From NCBI GenBank assembly GCA_039649115.1, contig JBBWZQ010000414.1:1-56686 (forward strand): a DNA stretch of 56,686 nt. Direction: 5' to 3'. This DNA is from DATEJJ01 sp039649115. GTDB taxonomy: Bacteria; Actinomycetota; Actinomycetes; Mycobacteriales; Micromonosporaceae. Positions 41,226 to 50,404 of this stretch are shown piece after piece. Within the stretch, counting starts at the first letter, position 1, and the number at the start of each line of letters is the position of its first letter. A model generated the notes under the pieces. It was given only the letters and a program-made list of their open reading frames with translations, was not told the DNA's origin and ran no database searches. The position numbers were made by a program, and so were the translations under genes.

Positions 41226-44200
41226 CGTCGACCCCGCTCACCGCGTGCAGGTCGGTGGCGCCGCCGGTGGCACCGGAGAACCCGACCAGCAGGCCGGGCG
41301 GCAGGGACACCACGGTGTCGAGGTACTGCCTGCCGTCCACCCGCACGATCAGGTCGCCGGAGTTGCCGGCGAGCACCTCGACGCTGTGCGTGCCGGTACG
41401 CAGCGACGGCACGGCGGTCGACGTCGAGAGGAACGTGAGCACGCCGTTGCCGCCGCCGGTGGTGATGCCGATGAAGTTGTTGCTCGGGTACCCCGGCTGT
41501 CTGTAGGTCACGAACGCGACCGCGACGCCGGGCAGGCCCGCGAAGCCCAGCCCGCCGCCCCCGCCGCCGCGGGAGGCCGTCGAGGCCTTGGTCGCGTCGA
41601 GGAGCATGAACGTCATGCCGTCGGCGCCGGTGCCGCCGCCGATCTGGATGGTGAACCTGGCGTCCAGCCGGGTGGGGCCGACCGGGCTCTGGTAGATGGC
41701 CGCGCCGGTCTGGCTCTGGTTCGCGGTGGTCAGCGTGACCACCCCGGACGGGGAGATGGTGGCCGAGCCGTTGGGGGTCCAGCTGGCCGGCGGCGCCGAT
41801 ACCTTCCCCGTACCGGGGACGATCTGCGCGTCCGTCACCATGTGCACGTCGGTCGAGCCGCCGGTCGACGCGGTGTACCCGACGTAGGCGGTGGGCGTCA
41901 GCGCCGGCACCTGGGTGCTGAGCACCTGGGCGCCGTCCACGGCCACGGCGATGGTGGTACCCGTGACATTGATCACCACGCTGTGCGTACCGACCCGCAA
42001 CTGCGGCACGTCGGTGGTGCTGGACAGCAGGCCGTTGCCACCGCCGGCGGTGCTCGACTCGATGGCCACGAAGTTGTTCGAGTCGACCCCGTTCTGCGGG
42101 TAGGTGACGAAGCACACCGCGACGCCGGCCAGCCCGCCGAAGCCCAGGCCGCCCCCGAGGCTGCCGACCGAGGTGGGTACCGCCTTCACCGGGTTGAGCA
42201 TCGCGAAGGTCGCACCGTCCGCGCCGGTACCGCCGCCCATCGACAGCGTGAACGAGGCGGTCAACGCGTTGGTGCTGACCGGCTCCGAGTAGAAGACCGA
42301 GCCGGTCTGGTCGGTCTGCGCCGGAGTGAGGACGGCCTGCGACCCGTTCATCGCCGCCGACCCGTTGAACCGCCAGCCGGTGCCCGGCCGCGGCAGGACG
42401 GTGCTGCCGGAGGTGACCGAGACGTTGCTCACCGCGTGCCGGTCGGTGGCGCCGCCGGTCGCCGCGGTGAACGCGAGCAGCGTGCTGGCCGCAAGCGTGA
42501 CCGCCTTGGCAATGACCTGGACACCGTCGATCGACACGGTGACGGTGGTGCCGTCGGCGGCCACCGCGACGTTGTGGGTACCGCTGCGCAGGTTGGGCAC
42601 GTTCGTGGCGGTGGCGACGTACGTCAGTGCGCCGCCGGTGACGCTGGTCGCCAGGCCGACGAAGTTGCTGGCGGGTTCGGTGCCGGTCTGGTAGGTGTCC
42701 AGGGTGACCGCGACGCCGGCCAGCCAGCCGAAGCCCAGCCCGCCGCCACCGCCGCCGATGCTCTGCGGGGTGCTCTTCGCGGCGTCGAGCATGGCGAAGG
42801 TCAGGCCGTCGGCGCCGGTACCGCCGCCGATCGAGGCCGTGAACGACGCCTTCAGGCCGGCCGAGGGCAGTGGCGTGGAGAAGACGGCGTCGCCCTTCTG
42901 GCTGGGCGTGGCGGTGGTCAGCACGAGTTCGCCGCCGCTCATCCCCGCGGCGCCGTTGAACATCCAGCCACCGCCGACCACGCTCGGCAGCGCCGTGCCG
43001 CCGGTCGCGGCCGCCGCCGTGCCGGTGACCGCGATGTCGTGCGCGCCGTTGCCGTCGTCGGAGCTGATGACGTACAGGTTGCTGAAGTTGCCGACCGCCG
43101 TCGGGGCGAACGTCACCTGGATCTGCACCGACTCGTCCGGCGCGAGGACCAGGCCCTCCGGCAGCGGGGTGTTGACCACGAACGGCAGCGCGGGCGGCGC
43201 CGCCTTGGTGACGGTCACGTTGAGGTTCCCGGTGTTCTGCACGGTCAGCGTCCGCGTCGCCGTCAGGCCCACCGGAAGCGTGCCGAACGACAGCGACGCC
43301 GGCGAGACCGTCAACTCGGCATGGCCGGTCACCCCCTTCCCGGTGAGGGCGACGGTACCGGCGCCGTCCGGCCCGACGACCTTGACCGACGCCGTGTCGG
43401 TACCCACGGCGGTCGGTGTGTAGGTCACCGACACGGCCACCGACTGGCCGGGGGTGAGTACCGTGCCGCCGGCCGGCAGGCCGGTGACCGTGAACGGCGC
43501 CGAGGCGCTCGTGACGGACGTGACGGTCTCGCTGGCGGCGCCGGTGTTGGTGAAGCTGGCGGTCAGCGACGAGGTCGCGCCCACCGCGATCTCGCCGAAG
43601 TCGAGGATACCGGGACTGCCGGTGAAGCCGGGCTTGATGGCGTTGCCCTGCAGGCTGGCCCCGAACGTGTCGGCGACGCCGGCATCGGTGATGGCGAACT
43701 GCAGGGCACCCGTGATCGAGCCCGGATCGGTCGGGGTGAAGGACAGCGGCACGCTGATCGTGTCGCCGGCCCTGAGCGTCGCCGGCAGCACGGGCTGGTC
43801 CTGGCCGGGCGCGAACGGGGCGGCCGTGCTCAGCGAGTTGACGGTGACCGCGCGGGTGGCGGTGGCGGTCACCGTGGCGGTACCGGTCTGCCCGACGGTG
43901 ACGTTGCCGAAGGCGGCCTGCGGCGCGCTGAGCGCGGAGCTGACCGGCCGGCCGAAGCCGTACACCTTGCCGTCGCGGGTGCCGACGTAGACGCGGCCGT
44001 TGCCGGCCGCGGGGGTGGCGAATTTGACCCCGTTGCCGATCGGAAAGCAGCGCAGCAGACCCAGCGCGTTGTTGCTGGGCACCCCGTTGTAGGCGCACAG
44101 CCGGCCGTTCGCGCCGGTCCCGTTGTTCACGTTGACGGCCCACACCACGGCGGAGCCGGCGGTGCTGCCGTCGGAGGTCACGATGGGCGACCCGGACGTG

Positions 44201-45585
44201 TACCCGAAGGTCTCCGCGCTCTGGCCGGCCAGGCTCAGCGCCGGCTTGCCCGACCCGTCGGTGCCGTACTTGAACGCGAGCATGCTGCCCTGGTTCTGCA
44301 CGTAGTAGACGTACCCGCCCTCGCCGCCGTACACGGCCGGGTGGCCCCACACGCCCTTGTACGGGCCGACCGTCCGCACCACCGCGTCGGTACCGCCGGA
44401 GCCCTGTGCCTTGCCGCCCAGGTTGTCGCGGTTGAGCAGGAACACCCGGCCGTCCTTGCCCATCTCCACGAGCAGGTGCGGGATTGCCTGCGTGCCGAAC
44501 ATCGAGGGCAGCGCCACCGGCCCGCCCGAGCCGAGGTCCTGGTCGTTCTGGTCCAGCGTGGCCGCGTTGGCCGGGCTGAAGAAGTCCCTGGCGGACATCA
44601 CCCCGTTGCCGTCCACACCCAGCCGGATCACCGACTCGGACAGCTGGTTGGGCGGTGCGTTGCCCGGCCCGTTCGGCGGCGTCACGCCGTTGCCGGTGGA
44701 CAGGAAGATGCGCCCGGAACCGTCCGAGACCAGGCCGCCGCCGCCCTGCCAGATGCCGGCCCGGGTGCTGGTGGCGCCCACCTCGTCCGACCACATGGAA
44801 ATCGCGTGCGTGGCCACGTTGACGCCGGCCACCCAGCCGACGTAGGAGCCGTGGTCGCACTGCGAGCCGAAGGCCAGGTAGACGACGCCGTCCATCAGCA
44901 GCAGGCCGGGTCGCTGGTTGACGGTCTCGGCGTTGAACGGGTGGGCGGGGTCGTTGGCGGGGGTACCGACGATCTTCGTGGGCCAACCGGTGCGCTCCGA
45001 CCCGTCGGTCACCGACAGCGAGTGCAGGTACCAGTTGGGGTGCGCCACGTCCGTGCCGTTGTTCACCTTCGTCGTCACGTACACGGCGTTGGTCGTCGGG
45101 TCGTACACGCCGGCCGAGGTGCTGCCGATGTTGGGCGAGATGTCGGCGCAGCCGATCGTGCTCGCCGGCCAGGCCGGACCGAAGTTCTTCGCCCACTTCT
45201 TGGCGCCGGTGGCGGCGTCCAGGCCGTACACGTAGTCGTCCTCGGTGTTGACGACCAGCGTGTTGCCGATCAGCAGGGGCTGCCCGAACACCTGGCCCTG
45301 CACCGAGGTGGCGAACAACTGGCCGAAGCTGCCACTGCTCACGGTCGCCGGGTACAGCGACCCTTCCGCCGGGTCCCACCCGCTGCGCAGGTTGTCGAAG
45401 CTGCCCGTCACCGCGTCCGCGTGCACGAACGAGTCGATGACCAGCGGCACCGCGTACACGGTGCTGGCCACCAGCACGGCCGCGATGGCGGCGCGGACGC
45501 TGCGCCGCACGCGCGGCGCACGCCGGTGCCGTGGCACCAGCCGGGTCGCGTTGCCACGCCTGCCCGGGAACCAATGACCCGACAT
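41215..45585 (-). CDS. Giant secreted PQQ-propeller / Ig-like / triple L-type-lectin protein
   Basis: A 1456-residue exported protein. After a basic N-terminus comes one hydrophobic signal or anchor segment (about 28-50). Residues about 60-545 form a PQQ-like beta-propeller (repeats such as VYGLDAATGAKKWAKNFG and VYVGTRDGKVYGFG). Three ASH/choice-of-anchor-type Ig domains follow at about 550-652, 655-755 and 757-858 (LDFGEIAVGATSSL, LSFGTLPVGLTATR). The C-terminal 580 residues are three tandem legume-type lectin-like domains at about 872-1057, 1070-1253 and 1268-1456, each with GGGTGADG and GGGLGF..LAGVAV motifs. ATG 45585 has upstream G-rich ribosome-site sequence. No membrane anchor or sortase motif follows. 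It probably binds extracellular polysaccharide; whether the propeller is catalytic is unknown. Confidence 0.88.
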   Translation of the reverse strand: MSGHWFPGRRGNATRLVPRHRRAPRVRRSVRAAIAAVLVASTVYAVPLVIDSFVHADAVTGSFDNLRSGWDPAEGSLYPATVSSGSFGQLFATSVQGQVFGQPLLIGNTLVVNTEDDYVYGLDAATGAKKWAKNFGPAWPASTIGCADISPNIGSTSAGVYDPTTNAVYVTTKVNNGTDVAHPNWYLHSLSVTDGSERTGWPTKIVGTPANDPAHPFNAETVNQRPGLLLMDGVVYLAFGSQCDHGSYVGWVAGVNVATHAISMWSDEVGATSTRAGIWQGGGGLVSDGSGRIFLSTGNGVTPPNGPGNAPPNQLSESVIRLGVDGNGVMSARDFFSPANAATLDQNDQDLGSGGPVALPSMFGTQAIPHLLVEMGKDGRVFLLNRDNLGGKAQGSGGTDAVVRTVGPYKGVWGHPAVYGGEGGYVYYVQNQGSMLAFKYGTDGSGKPALSLAGQSAETFGYTSGSPIVTSDGSTAGSAVVWAVNVNNGTGANGRLCAYNGVPSNNALGLLRCFPIGNGVKFATPAAGNGRVYVGTRDGKVYGFGRPVSSALSAPQAAFGNVTVGQTGTATVTATATRAVTVNSLSTAAPFAPGQDQPVLPATLRAGDTISVPLSFTPTDPGSITGALQFAITDAGVADTFGASLQGNAIKPGFTGSPGILDFGEIAVGATSSLTASFTNTGAASETVTSVTSASAPFTVTGLPAGGTVLTPGQSVAVSVTYTPTAVGTDTASVKVVGPDGAGTVALTGKGVTGHAELTVSPASLSFGTLPVGLTATRTLTVQNTGNLNVTVTKAAPPALPFVVNTPLPEGLVLAPDESVQIQVTFAPTAVGNFSNLYVISSDDGNGAHDIAVTGTAAAATGGTALPSVVGGGWMFNGAAGMSGGELVLTTATPSQKGDAVFSTPLPSAGLKASFTASIGGGTGADGLTFAMLDAAKSTPQSIGGGGGGLGFGWLAGVAVTLDTYQTGTEPASNFVGLATSVTGGALTYVATATNVPNLRSGTHNVAVAADGTTVTVSIDGVQVIAKAVTLAASTLLAFTAATGGATDRHAVSNVSVTSGSTVLPRPGTGWRFNGSAAMNGSQAVLTPAQTDQTGSVFYSEPVSTNALTASFTLSMGGGTGADGATFAMLNPVKAVPTSVGSLGGGLGFGGLAGVAVCFVTYPQNGVDSNNFVAIESSTAGGGNGLLSSTTDVPQLRVGTHSVVINVTGTTIAVAVDGAQVLSTQVPALTPTAYVGYTASTGGSTDVHMVTDAQIVPGTGKVSAPPASWTPNGSATISPSGVVTLTTANQSQTGAAIYQSPVGPTRLDARFTIQIGGGTGADGMTFMLLDATKASTASRGGGGGGLGFAGLPGVAVAFVTYRQPGYPSNNFIGITTGGGNGVLTFLSTSTAVPSLRTGTHSVEVLAGNSGDLIVRVDGRQYLDTVVSLPPGLLVGFSGATGGATDLHAVSGVDVRY

Positions 45586-45741
45586 CCGCCCCTGTCCTCC
45601 CGCAAGCCACAAAAAGCGCGCCGAACAGCGGCGCGCGGTGGCCACGGTGAACACCACCGGGCGCGAAGGTTACTCGCATGTGCCGAAGATGTGTTCCGGC
45701 ACTCGACCATCCCACCCCACCCGAACGCACGATTCCCCCGG

Positions 45742-45806
45742 CCGCAACGTCAATGAAGTTGCGGCGTCGGGCGCGCGAGGACACCGCAACGTCAATGAAG
45801 TTGCGG
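45742..45806. repeat. Pair of REP-like hairpin repeats
   Basis: Two identical 23-bp elements (45742-45764 and 45784-45806), 42 bases apart start to start and in the same orientation. Each begins CCGCAAC and ends GTTGCGG, giving a 7-bp stem with an inner TCA/TGA pair. They sit 20-85 bases downstream of the cysN stop. Function could be transcript termination or stabilisation, or a RAYT/REP-type selfish element. Confidence 0.75.
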
Positions 45807-45826
45807 CAATCCTGGGGTGGGCAGGG

Positions 45827-47113
45827 TCAGGTGGCGTCGACGATCATGCCGGCGCCGACCGTGCGGTTGGTGGTCTCGTCGATGACGACGAAGCCGCCGG
45901 TGGTGCGGTTGCGCCGGTAGTCGTCGGCCAGCAGGGGCACCGTGGTGCGCAGCTTGACCCGGCCGATCTCGTTGAGCGTCAACGAGTTCGCCGACTCGTC
46001 GCGGTGCAGCGTGTTGATGTCCAGCCGGTAGTGCAGGTTGCGGATCACCGCGCGGGCGGCGCGGGTGGTGTGCTTGATGGCGTACTTGTCGCCCACGGCC
46101 ATCGGCCGGGTCTCGTCCATCCAGCAGATCATCGCCTCGATGTCCTGGGCCACCGTCGGCGCGTTGTTCGGCCGGCAGATCAGGTCGCCGCGGGAGACAT
46201 CCAGCTCGTCCTCCAGCCGGATCGTCACCGACATGGGCGGGTACGCCTCGCCGACCGGACCGTCCGCGGAGTCGATGCCGGCGATGCGCGTGGTGAACCC
46301 GGACGGCAGGACCATCACCTCGTCACCCGGCTTCAGCACGCCCGAGGCCACCTGCCCGGCGTACCCCCGGTAGTCCTTCACGACCGTCGACTGTGGACGG
46401 ATGACGAACTGTACCGGGAAACGCACGTCGACGAGGTTGCGGTCGGACGCGATGTGCACGTGCTCCAGGTGGTGCAGCAGCGACGGCCCGTCGTACCACG
46501 GGGTGTTCTCGGACCGGCTGACGATGTTGTCGCCGTGCAGCGCGGAGATCGGGATCACGGTGAGGTCGGGCGCGTCGAGCTTCATCGCGAAGTCGCCGAA
46601 CTCCTCGGCGATGGACTCGAACACCTCCTGCGAATAGTCGACCAGGTCCATCTTGTTGACGCACAGCACCATGTGCGGCACGCGCAGCAGCGAGCACAGG
46701 AACGCGTGCCGCCGGGACTGCTCCACCAGGCCCTTGCGCGCGTCGACGAGGATCAGCGCCAGGTCGGCCGTTGACGCACCGGTCACCATGTTGCGGGTGT
46801 ACTGGATGTGCCCCGGCGTGTCGGCGATGATGAACTTGCGCCGCGGCGTCGCGAAGTACCGGTAGGCCACGTCGATCGTGATGCCCTGTTCCCGCTCGGC
46901 GCGCAGCCCGTCGGTCAGCAGCGCCAGGTTGGTGTAGTCGTCGCCGCGCGCCGCGGAGACCGCCTCCACCGCCTCCAGCTGGTCCTCGAAGATCGCCTTC
47001 GAGTCGAACAGCAGCCGGCCGATCAGCGTGGACTTGCCGTCATCCACCGAGCCCGCCGTCGCGAACCGGAGCATGTCGGCCTTTGCCAGGGGCGTGTCGA
47101 TCACGCTGGTCAT
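45827..47113 (-). CDS. cysN: Sulfate adenylyltransferase large (GTPase) subunit
   Basis: A 428-residue EF-Tu-like GTPase subunit of ATP sulfurylase, which drives APS formation. P-loop GSVDDGKST lies near residue 21, switch ITIDVAYRYF, DTPGH near 97 and NKMD near 152, followed by beta-barrel domains. It ends without an APS-kinase (CysC) domain, so PAPS would need a kinase from elsewhere. ATG 47113 and the cysD stop share one base (TGATG). It is the last gene of the operon; REP-like hairpins follow. Confidence 0.97.
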   Translation of the reverse strand: MTSVIDTPLAKADMLRFATAGSVDDGKSTLIGRLLFDSKAIFEDQLEAVEAVSAARGDDYTNLALLTDGLRAEREQGITIDVAYRYFATPRRKFIIADTPGHIQYTRNMVTGASTADLALILVDARKGLVEQSRRHAFLCSLLRVPHMVLCVNKMDLVDYSQEVFESIAEEFGDFAMKLDAPDLTVIPISALHGDNIVSRSENTPWYDGPSLLHHLEHVHIASDRNLVDVRFPVQFVIRPQSTVVKDYRGYAGQVASGVLKPGDEVMVLPSGFTTRIAGIDSADGPVGEAYPPMSVTIRLEDELDVSRGDLICRPNNAPTVAQDIEAMICWMDETRPMAVGDKYAIKHTTRAARAVIRNLHYRLDINTLHRDESANSLTLNEIGRVKLRTTVPLLADDYRRNRTTGGFVVIDETTNRTVGAGMIVDAT

Positions 47114-48042
47114 CAGAAGTAGCCTTCCCGCTTGCGGTCTTCCATGGCGGCCTCGCTGACCCGGTCGTCCCCGCGGGTCGCCCCGCGCTCGGTGATCCTC
47201 GTCACCGCGACCTCCTCGATCACCTTCTCGATCGTGTCAGCGTCGGACCGGACCGCCGCGGTGCACGACGCGTCGCCCACGGTGCGGTAGCGCACCCGGG
47301 CCACGCGCGACTGCTCGGCCTCCCGCTTGGGGAGGTACTCGTTGACCGCGTACAGCATGCCGTCGCGCTCGACGACCTCGCGGTCGTGCGCGTAGTAGAT
47401 CTCCGGCAGGCGCAGCCGCTCCCGCGCGATGTAGTGCCAGATGTCAAGTTCGGTCCAGTTGGACAGCGGGAAGACCCGCATCGACTCACCGGCGTGCACC
47501 CGGCCGTTGTACAGCGACCACAGCTCGGGCCGCTGGCTCTTCGGGTCCCACTGGCCGAAGTCGTCCCGGAAGCTGAAGACGCGCTCCTTGGCCCGCGCCT
47601 TCTCCTCGTCGCGGCGGGCGCCGCCGAACAGCGCGTCGAAGCGGTACTTCTCCACGGCCGCCAGCAGCACCGGGGTCTGGATGCGGTTGCGCGTCCCGTC
47701 CGGCGCCTCGCGCACCAGCCCGGCCTGCAGCGCCTCCGGCACCGACGCCACGATCAGCTGGACGTTCAGCTCGTCCACCCGCTGGTCCCGGAATTCCAGG
47801 ACCTCGGGAAAGTTGTGGCCGGTGTCCACGTGCATGACCGGGAACGGGATCCGGGCCGGGTGGAAGGCCTTCTCCGCGAGGCGCAGCATCACGATGGAGT
47901 CCTTGCCGCCGGAGAACAGCAGGACCGGCCGCTCGCACTCGGCGACCACCTCGCGCATGATGAAGATGCTCTCCGCTTCGAGCGCGTCCAGGTGCGACAC
48001 CCGGTAGGTGTGAGAGGCCCGGTAACCAGCCGGCTGATCCAT
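47113..48042 (-). CDS. cysD: Sulfate adenylyltransferase small subunit
   Basis: A 309-residue PP-loop ATPase subunit of ATP sulfurylase that adenylates sulfate to APS. Diagnostic motifs: HLDALEAESIFIMREV at the start, SGGKDSIVMLRLAEKAF near 46-62 (PP-loop), and the C-terminal RVRYRTVGDASCT. ATG 48042 gives the usual N-terminal length. GTG 48093, directly after the cysQ stop and with GGAGGG upstream, is a possible longer start. It overlaps cysN at TGATG. Confidence 0.96.
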   Translation of the reverse strand: MDQPAGYRASHTYRVSHLDALEAESIFIMREVVAECERPVLLFSGGKDSIVMLRLAEKAFHPARIPFPVMHVDTGHNFPEVLEFRDQRVDELNVQLIVASVPEALQAGLVREAPDGTRNRIQTPVLLAAVEKYRFDALFGGARRDEEKARAKERVFSFRDDFGQWDPKSQRPELWSLYNGRVHAGESMRVFPLSNWTELDIWHYIARERLRLPEIYYAHDREVVERDGMLYAVNEYLPKREAEQSRVARVRYRTVGDASCTAAVRSDADTIEKVIEEVAVTRITERGATRGDDRVSEAAMEDRKREGYF

Positions 48043-48093
48043 CTGCGAATGCCCATCGTGTCGTGATTCGGGACAACCGGGACCGCGCTCCAC

Positions 48094-48876
48094 CTACTTG
48101 ACCCTGCGGAGCGCCGCCAACAGCTGCGGCGCGAGATCCTTGCGGCATACCACCAGATCTGGCAACAGCGGATCCGGACAATTGTATTCCAGTATGGAAC
48201 CGTCCAGCCGGGACGCGTGCAGGCCCGTGGCGCAGGCCACAGCGACAGGTGCGGCCGAATCCCATTCGTACTGGCCGCCGGCGTGGACATAGGCATCGAC
48301 ATCGCCAGATATCACCGCGGCGATCTTCGCGCCGGCCGAGCCCATCGGCACCAGGTCCGCGCCGACCTCCGCGGCCAGCGCCGCGAGGAAGGCCGGTGGC
48401 CGGGAGCGGCTCGCGGCCAGGCGCAGCGCACCACCGGCGGCCGCCTGCGCGGACATCGGGGGGTACGCGGGCGGGAAGTCCGTCGCCAGTACCCGCTGCG
48501 AGGCCGGCAGGGCGACCGCGGCGGCGGCCAGCCGGGACGGCGCCGTGGAACCGCGCGCCCACAGTCCGATGTGGACAGCCCAGTCGGTACGGTCGGTCTC
48601 GCCGTACTCGCGGGTGCCGTCGAGCGGATCGACGATCCACACCCGGTCGGCGGACAGGCGCTCCGGCGCGTCCCGTACCCCCTCCTCGGAGAGGATCTCG
48701 TCGGCGGGCCGCCAGCGGGCCAGCGCGGTGGCGATCAGGTTGTGCGACGACTTGTCACCGGCCGCCCGCAGCGCGTCAGGGTCCGCGTGGCCCATCTCGG
48801 CGCGCAGCGCGCACAGCAGGTCGCCGGCCTTCTCGGCCAGCCAGCGCGCGAACGCGCTGTCAACAGCGGGTGGCAT
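48094..48876 (-). CDS. cysQ: 3'(2'),5'-bisphosphate nucleotidase CysQ-like
   Basis: A 260-residue inositol-monophosphatase-fold enzyme that dephosphorylates 3'-phosphoadenosine 5'-phosphate (PAP), the by-product of PAPS use. Metal motifs are present: EE in the ILSEEGVRD segment, WIVDPLDGT near 78, and QYEWDSAAPVAVA near 212. Start ATG 48876 shares one base with the glycosyltransferase stop (TGATG), with GGGAGC upstream. Operon position before cysD and cysN supports a role in sulfate activation and PAP removal. Inositol-phosphate activity is a common side reaction of the family. Confidence 0.93.
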   Translation of the reverse strand: MPPAVDSAFARWLAEKAGDLLCALRAEMGHADPDALRAAGDKSSHNLIATALARWRPADEILSEEGVRDAPERLSADRVWIVDPLDGTREYGETDRTDWAVHIGLWARGSTAPSRLAAAAVALPASQRVLATDFPPAYPPMSAQAAAGGALRLAASRSRPPAFLAALAAEVGADLVPMGSAGAKIAAVISGDVDAYVHAGGQYEWDSAAPVAVACATGLHASRLDGSILEYNCPDPLLPDLVVCRKDLAPQLLAALRRVK

Positions 48877-50321
48877 CAGTACGCTCCCGAAGCTCGGCAC
48901 ACCGCGGTCAGGGTGCGCAGCAGGATCACCAGATCGAGCGAGAAGGACCAGTTCTCCACGTAGCGCAGGTCAAGGCGGACCGCTTCCTCCCAGGACAGGT
49001 CGGAGCGGCCGGAGACCTGCCAGAGTCCGGTGAGGCCGGGCTTGACGGCCAGCCGCCGGCGCACGTCGTCGGCATAGCGGGCCACCTCCGCCGGCAGCGG
49101 CGGGCGCGGCCCGACCAGCGACATCTGCCCGCGCAGCACATTGGCCACCTGGGGCAGCTCGTCCAGCGAGAACCGGCGCAGCCAGCGCCCGGCCGGAGTC
49201 ACCCGGGGATCCTCACGCATCTTGAACATCACGCCGTCATACTCGTTCAGATGCCGGATCTCCGCGAGCCGTGACTCCGCACCGGTGTGCATGGTGCGGA
49301 ACTTGTACATGACGAACTCACGCCCATCCTTGCCGACCCGTACCTGCCGGAACAGTACCGGTCCGGCGGACCGCCACTTCACCGCGGCGGCCAGCACCGC
49401 CATCAGCGGAGCGGTCACCACCAGTAACAGAGCCGCGATCAGCCGGTCAAATACCTCCTTCACGACGCGGGCGCCGCCGGCCAGCCGGGGATGCTCGACG
49501 TGCAGCAGGGGCAGCCCGTCGACCGGCCGGATCGTGGTCCGCGCGCCGGCCACGTCGACCAGCGAACTGGCCACCATGAGGTCGACGTCGTCGCGCTCCA
49601 GCCGCCAGCCGAGCCGGCGCAGCGGGTGACCGTCCAGTTCCGGACAGGACAGCACGATCACGGTGTCCACCCGGGCGCGGCGTACCGCCGCCGCGACCTC
49701 GTCGAACGTGCCGTACACGGGCAGGCTGAGCCGGCCGTCGTGACCCTCGGGGAGGCAGCACCCGACCACCTGCAGGCCGTGGTACCGCTCGCGGCGCAGT
49801 TGCCGGTCCAGCGCGAGGACCGCCAGCTCGTGACCCACCGCGATCACCCGGCGCATGCAGGCGCCCCGCTGGCGGACCCGGTGCAGGCCGGTACGCATGG
49901 CGAAGCGCACCGCGAGGCAGGCGACGGTCGCCAGCGGCAGGGCGACGACCACGTACCCGCGCGCGAGGCGCCCGTCGAACAGGTACGAGGACAGGGCGAG
50001 CATCGCCACCAGGCCGGTACCGCCGCGCAGGACGCGCTGGTACTCCTCAGCGCCGACGAACAGGTACCGCCGCTCGTACGCGCGGCACACCGCAAGGGCG
50101 GCCACGAACACCACCGGCAGCAGCACGGTAAGCAGCAGGTACAGGCGGTTGTACCGGGTGACCCCGGGACCGAAGCGCATGGTGAAGGCGACCATTCCGG
50201 CGACCAGCGCGACACTCACGTCGGCGACGAGCAGCAGCCAGACGTACCGGATCTCCCAGTTGCGGCGGCTGACCGGAAGAGTGGCGGGCTGGGCACGATC
50301 CTGGACGGCTTCCCAGGTCAC
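48876..50321 (-). CDS. Polyprenyl-phosphate sugar-1-phosphate transferase (EPS initiator)
   Basis: A 481-residue membrane glycosyltransferase of the WcaJ/CpsE type that begins exopolysaccharide repeat units by moving a sugar-phosphate onto undecaprenyl phosphate. The N-terminus has four to five TM helices, then a CoA-binding-like cytoplasmic segment (about 150-290). The C-terminal bacterial sugar transferase domain is clear: VKEVFDRLIAALLLVVTAPL, PVLFRQVRVGKDGREFVMYKFRTM, RRFSLDELPQ, GQMSLVGPRPPLP, and the final VKPGLTGLWQVSGRS. GTG 50321 with AGGGGG upstream is preferred; ATG 50369 is an alternative. Downstream it joins cysQ at a TGATG. Confidence 0.93.
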   Translation of the reverse strand: MTWEAVQDRAQPATLPVSRRNWEIRYVWLLLVADVSVALVAGMVAFTMRFGPGVTRYNRLYLLLTVLLPVVFVAALAVCRAYERRYLFVGAEEYQRVLRGGTGLVAMLALSSYLFDGRLARGYVVVALPLATVACLAVRFAMRTGLHRVRQRGACMRRVIAVGHELAVLALDRQLRRERYHGLQVVGCCLPEGHDGRLSLPVYGTFDEVAAAVRRARVDTVIVLSCPELDGHPLRRLGWRLERDDVDLMVASSLVDVAGARTTIRPVDGLPLLHVEHPRLAGGARVVKEVFDRLIAALLLVVTAPLMAVLAAAVKWRSAGPVLFRQVRVGKDGREFVMYKFRTMHTGAESRLAEIRHLNEYDGVMFKMREDPRVTPAGRWLRRFSLDELPQVANVLRGQMSLVGPRPPLPAEVARYADDVRRRLAVKPGLTGLWQVSGRSDLSWEEAVRLDLRYVENWSFSLDLVILLRTLTAVCRASGAY

Positions 50322-50404
50322 CCATGCCCCCTTGCGCTGCTCGGCGATATCTCGTGCCGTACAACGCATTGGGTGTCTTGACCGTAACGCCCCGTTTAGT
50401 CAAA

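Noticed and set aside
40490..45784. A 1764-codon open frame on the minus strand overlapping the lectin protein
   Set aside because: It is out of frame with the recognised PQQ/Ig/lectin protein, is Arg/Gly/His-rich and contains no domain; it is a shadow.
45742..45806. CRISPR array
   Set aside because: Only two copies, strongly palindromic units, a single short spacer and no cas genes. A REP-like pair explains it better.
50370..50404. Promoter for the sugar transferase operon (TTGACT at 50398-50403, minus strand)
   Set aside because: A -35-like box is present, but nothing like a -10 follows at 16-19 bases, so I do not annotate it as a promoter.
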